From Bacteroidales bacterium (GTDB lineage: Bacteria > Bacteroidota > Bacteroidia > Bacteroidales > JALTDM01), in the NCBI GenBank assembly GCA_027074135.1, contig JALTDM010000168.1, positions 1 to 8,814 of the forward strand: a stretch of 8,814 nt of DNA. Reading direction: 5' to 3'. Made by a program: the position numbers and the translations under genes. Each line of letters starts with the position of its first letter. Position 1 is the stretch's first letter. Below, piece by piece: positions 5,517 to 8,814 of this stretch. Under the pieces are notes generated by a model that saw only the letters and a program-made list of their open reading frames with translations, did not search any database and was not told the DNA's origin.

Positions 5517-8500
5517 TTATTTACTTTTGTCCGGTGCCGGTGGGATTGGCGGTACTTTATTTTTAGGCCATTTCTTTAGTTCTTTCATGACAACTTCAAT
5601 TGCTTTTTCCAATTGTTGGTCTTCTCCTAAAAATTCTTTATGTGGATCATTTTCCACTACTATGTCCGGATCAACTCCATGTCCTTCTATTATCCATTCG
5701 CTTTTTTCTGCAGAATACGATGCGAATTCCGGCTTATAAAGATATCCTCCGTCAATCATTGGTAAAGGACCTCTTATTCCTACAACTCCGCCCCAAGAAC
5801 GAACACCAATTACCTTTCCTAGTTTATGTTTTTTAAATCCGTAAGGGAATAAATCTCCATCAGAAGCAGAGTATTGATTTATCAAAAGCACTTTTGGACC
5901 GATAAATGCTTGTTCCGGAGTCCATGCCGGAGCAGTGACATCCCTGGACATATTAGCACGTGTTACAGCTTTACGCAAACGATCTATTATTATTGGAGAA
6001 ACGTTTCCGCCACCATTCCCTCTATCATCGATAATAATAGCTCGTTTTTGAAGTTGGGGGTAGAAATATTTTACAAATTCGTTTAATCCATCACTTAACA
6101 TGTCAGGGATATGTACATACCCTACTTGACCGTTTGTTGCTTCATTGACTTTTTTGATATTGTTTTGTACCCAATTGTAATAATAAAGATTAGCCTCACT
6201 TGCTATTGGTTTTACTACCACTTTTCTGGGGTTACTGCCATTAGCATTTGAGCTTACTGTAAGTTCAATATATTTGTTTGCTTTGCCAATAAGTAGTTTG
6301 TATATATCATCTATTTTTTTTGTACTTTGTCCGTTTATAGCAGTTATGTAGTCTCCTTCATTTACGTCAACACCGATTTCTGTAAGAGGAGAACGATAAT
6401 CTTCCCACCAATTTTGACCTTTCAAAATTTTTTTAATTTTGAAATATCCGCTTCCGTCTTTTTCAAACTCAGCGCCTAATAAACCTAAATAGACTTTTCT
6501 TATATTAGGAACATCTCCTCCGCCAACATATGCATGTCCTATATTAAGTTCTCCAATCATTTCTCCCAAAATATAAGTTAAGTCCTTGCGATGATTTACA
6601 TAAGGTAATAATGCAGCATATTTATCATGCATAGCTTTCCAATCTACTCCATGCATATTTTTCATATAGAAAAAGTCTCGCATTTGCCTCCAAGTCTCAT
6701 CAAATATTTGTTTCCATTCTTTTTTTATATTTACGAGAACTTTCATGTCATTGGTGTTTACCTGATTGTCGGAATTAATTTCTAATTTTTCTGTTGGTGT
6801 ATCAACCACATAATACTTTCCGGCTTTTTTTATTATGAATTTTTTCCCGTCAAAAGAGGGAACAAAGGAAATACCGGTAGCTAAAGTTTTTTCTTTTAGT
6901 TTGTTTAAATCAAATACTTTAAAATTATTTGTTCCTTTATAGTGCTGTTCGTTGTAATAAAGTTTACCGTTTATGTAATGTAAATTCCAATAATTTGATG
7001 CTTGTATTGGTAAAACATCTATTCTTTGGTTTATTCCTTCTAAATCAATCTTAACTGTAATGTTTTTGTTATTTTTATCATCCTCTTTTTTACTTGTTTT
7101 TTCTTTGTCAGGATTAGTTTCGCTGTTTTGATCATAATAAACTTGCAGTGGAGATTTGGTAGATTTTGCTAATGTTATCAGATATATTTTTTCCATATCA
7201 AGATATGCAGCATCCCATTCTACATTACTGTAAGTTGGAGTGAAATTTCTCATAGATGTAAAGAACAGGTATTTTCCGTCATCACTGAAAACGGGGTCGG
7301 AAGAGTTAAACCAGGATTCTGTTACTTGTGTAATCTTTTTATTTTCTAGATTGTAAAGATAAATAGCGTTAAATTTATTTGTATCTTTTTTTGAATAAAC
7401 AACCCATTTACTATCCGGAGACCAATTAAAGTTGTGGATTTCCCAAATATTTGACTTATCTACAAGTGTGACTTTTTTGGTATTTATGTCAACATAGCGC
7501 AATCTTAACTTTTTGTCGTTCCATAAGATCTTTTTGCTGTCGGGAGACCATTTGATGTTATAATAATATGTGTCAGCTCCTTTGGTAAGTTGAATAGGTG
7601 GTTCGCTTCTGTCCGACTTCATAATGTATATTTCAAATTCGCCGCTTTGGTCGGATATAAATGCAATCCATTTGCCATCGGGAGAGTATTTAGGGTTTCT
7701 TTCATGAACACCTGATGTCTTAGTCAAATTGTAGGTAACGCCTTTTTTGGCAGGTAAGTCAAAAATATCACCTCTTGCTCCGAACAAAACTCTTTTACCA
7801 TCAGGTGACAAAGACATATATCTTATAGTTTTTGAAGCATCTTTTATTTGGAGTCGTCCATATCTAAAGTCGTCCATTATTTTCACATGAATTTTTTTTA
7901 ATTCTTCATTATTCGGGTTGTAAGTGTATATGTATCCTGCATTTTCAAAAGCAATGGTTCCGTCAGCACCTATGGATGGGAATTTAACGTCATAATCCGT
8001 AAAATTTGTTATTTTTTTAACTTCTTTTGTGTTTAAATCGTAGGAAAAAAGATTCATTGTCCTATCTCGATCAGATGCGAAGAAAATTTTGTTTTTATAC
8101 CACATTGGGAAAATATCTTGGGCAGGATTATTTGTTATTTTTTCAACTGTTTCTTTTTCGAAGTCATAAATTCTTATGTCATCTGCCATACCTCCTCTGT
8201 AGTATTTCCATGTCCTGAATTCTCTGAATACTTCATTGAAAGCAAGTTTTTTGCCGTCAGGAGAATAAGAGCAAAAACCACCTGTGGCAAGTGGCAACTG
8301 TTCCGGTATTCCTCCATCAATACTGATTTTAAATAGTTGTCCTACAAAATCATTAAAACTTTTCATACGGGATCTGAAAATCACATATTTCCCATCAGGA
8401 GTCCACCCCATAACAATATTGTTTGGTCCCATACGGTCTGCAACATCATCCCTGTTTAATGTTGCGGTATAAGTAAGTCTTTGGGGAGTTCCTCCTTCCG

Positions 8501-8783
8501 AAGGTATTATGTACACTTCAGTATTCCCGTCATATTGACCTGTGAATGCAATATATTTTCCGTCAGGAGAAAATTTTGCAAACATTTCATACCCGGGGGC
8601 ACTTGTAAGCTTGTGTGCTATTCCTCCGTTTGTGCTCACTGTGTATAAATCTCCTGCATAAGTGAAAACAATTTTGTTCCCATAAGCATTTGGAAACCTT
8701 AATAATCGAGCTTCTTTGGTTAAATCTTGTGCAAACATTGTAATTGAACTTAAAATGCTGAAAATAAATATTTTAGTTTTCAT
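5517..8783 (-). CDS. Exported Tricorn-type protease (S41 family) with beta-propeller and PDZ domains
   Basis: A complete 1088-aa protein with the architecture of Tricorn core protease. A signal peptide (1-19, ending MFAQ) predicts export; there is no lipobox and no T9SS tail, so the periplasm is the likely site. Residues about 28-310 and 318-670 are two beta-propellers with recurring PD40/TolB-like blades (SPDGKYIAF-type segments near 72, 174, 326, 367, 413, 455). Lys/Asn/Asp-rich residues 552-576 form a loop. A helical domain (about 685-750) precedes a PDZ domain (766-860) and the C-terminal serine-protease core. By comparison with Tricorn, the catalytic residues are H750 (NIGHAY), nucleophile S974 with D975 (YSASDGD), and E1033 (IIEGHGVDPD); the position matching Tricorn S745 is Gly749. 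DDRGNGGG (919-926) fits the S41 core. It ends in a Pro-rich tail. The family degrades peptides from larger precursors. Transcription converges on the + strand run; only about 30 bp upstream are present, with an A-rich leader and no recognisable promoter. Confidence 0.93.
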   Translation of the reverse strand: MKTKIFIFSILSSITMFAQDLTKEARLLRFPNAYGNKIVFTYAGDLYTVSTNGGIAHKLTSAPGYEMFAKFSPDGKYIAFTGQYDGNTEVYIIPSEGGTPQRLTYTATLNRDDVADRMGPNNIVMGWTPDGKYVIFRSRMKSFNDFVGQLFKISIDGGIPEQLPLATGGFCSYSPDGKKLAFNEVFREFRTWKYYRGGMADDIRIYDFEKETVEKITNNPAQDIFPMWYKNKIFFASDRDRTMNLFSYDLNTKEVKKITNFTDYDVKFPSIGADGTIAFENAGYIYTYNPNNEELKKIHVKIMDDFRYGRLQIKDASKTIRYMSLSPDGKRVLFGARGDIFDLPAKKGVTYNLTKTSGVHERNPKYSPDGKWIAFISDQSGEFEIYIMKSDRSEPPIQLTKGADTYYYNIKWSPDSKKILWNDKKLRLRYVDINTKKVTLVDKSNIWEIHNFNWSPDSKWVVYSKKDTNKFNAIYLYNLENKKITQVTESWFNSSDPVFSDDGKYLFFTSMRNFTPTYSNVEWDAAYLDMEKIYLITLAKSTKSPLQVYYDQNSETNPDKEKTSKKEDDKNNKNITVKIDLEGINQRIDVLPIQASNYWNLHYINGKLYYNEQHYKGTNNFKVFDLNKLKEKTLATGISFVPSFDGKKFIIKKAGKYYVVDTPTEKLEINSDNQVNTNDMKVLVNIKKEWKQIFDETWRQMRDFFYMKNMHGVDWKAMHDKYAALLPYVNHRKDLTYILGEMIGELNIGHAYVGGGDVPNIRKVYLGLLGAEFEKDGSGYFKIKKILKGQNWWEDYRSPLTEIGVDVNEGDYITAINGQSTKKIDDIYKLLIGKANKYIELTVSSNANGSNPRKVVVKPIASEANLYYYNWVQNNIKKVNEATNGQVGYVHIPDMLSDGLNEFVKYFYPQLQKRAIIIDDRGNGGGNVSPIIIDRLRKAVTRANMSRDVTAPAWTPEQAFIGPKVLLINQYSASDGDLFPYGFKKHKLGKVIGVRSWGGVVGIRGPLPMIDGGYLYKPEFASYSAEKSEWIIEGHGVDPDIVVENDPHKEFLGEDQQLEKAIEVVMKELKKWPKNKVPPIPPAPDKSK

Positions 8784-8814
8784 AGTGAAATTTTTTCTAA
8801 TACAATATTAATTG

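Noticed and set aside
5497..5836. Two + strand open frames opposite the 3' end of the Tricorn-like gene
   Set aside because: They are antisense shadows of conserved protease sequence, including the catalytic glutamate region, with no recognisable motif of their own.
5517..8783. Pseudogene or frameshift in the long - strand gene
   Set aside because: The frame is open for all 1088 codons and contains signal peptide, both propellers, PDZ and catalytic residues in the right order and at Tricorn-like spacing.
1..8814. Mobile element, CRISPR array, toxin-antitoxin or defence system
   Set aside because: No transposase, integrase, terminal inverted repeats, direct-repeat array, nuclease or toxin-like small gene can be seen; the genes are intact housekeeping or secreted-enzyme genes of similar composition.

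Overview
The window looks like an ordinary stretch of chromosome from an AT-rich member of the Bacteroidota, probably a Bacteroidales or Marinilabiliales relative. The evidence is a C-terminal type IX secretion (T9SS, Por) sorting domain, PKD and Ig-like surface modules, a signal-peptide-bearing Tricorn homologue, A-rich leaders without clear Shine-Dalgarno sites, and a low-GC codon bias. I see no insertion sequence, prophage, CRISPR array, tRNA or rRNA.

Layout. Positions 1-5360 carry five genes on the + strand with almost no space between them: the 3' end of nth (endonuclease III, cut by the window edge); a cysteine-free di-iron hemerythrin/RIC-like protein whose start overlaps nth by 26 bp; after a 46-bp gap, a large secreted M14 zinc carboxypeptidase (926 aa) with a transthyretin-like domain, two PKD domains, an Ig-like domain and a T9SS tail; ribD (bifunctional riboflavin deaminase/reductase), joined to the peptidase by a TAATG stop/start overlap; and a PabA/TrpG-type glutamine amidotransferase 2 bp further on. 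Positions 5361-5516 are a convergent intergenic region with a good hairpin terminator. Positions 5517-8783 on the - strand hold a complete 1088-aa exported Tricorn-type S41 protease, with about 30 bp of its upstream region in the window.

How the genes fit together. The + strand genes are probably one or two transcripts mixing DNA repair, Fe-S/NO stress response, secreted proteolysis, riboflavin synthesis and folate or tryptophan precursor synthesis. I infer compact packing rather than one pathway. Two links are worth noting: a putative iron-centre repair protein overlapping a gene for a [4Fe-4S] enzyme, and two exported peptidases of different class (an M14 carboxypeptidase sent out by T9SS, and a Tricorn-like protease probably in the periplasm) facing each other, which fits a peptide- or protein-degrading life style.

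I found no convincing new multi-gene system. The best candidates for a second look are a conserved-looking, unnamed beta-rich module inside the M14 protein, the nth/RIC overlap, and the cysteine-free RIC variant.
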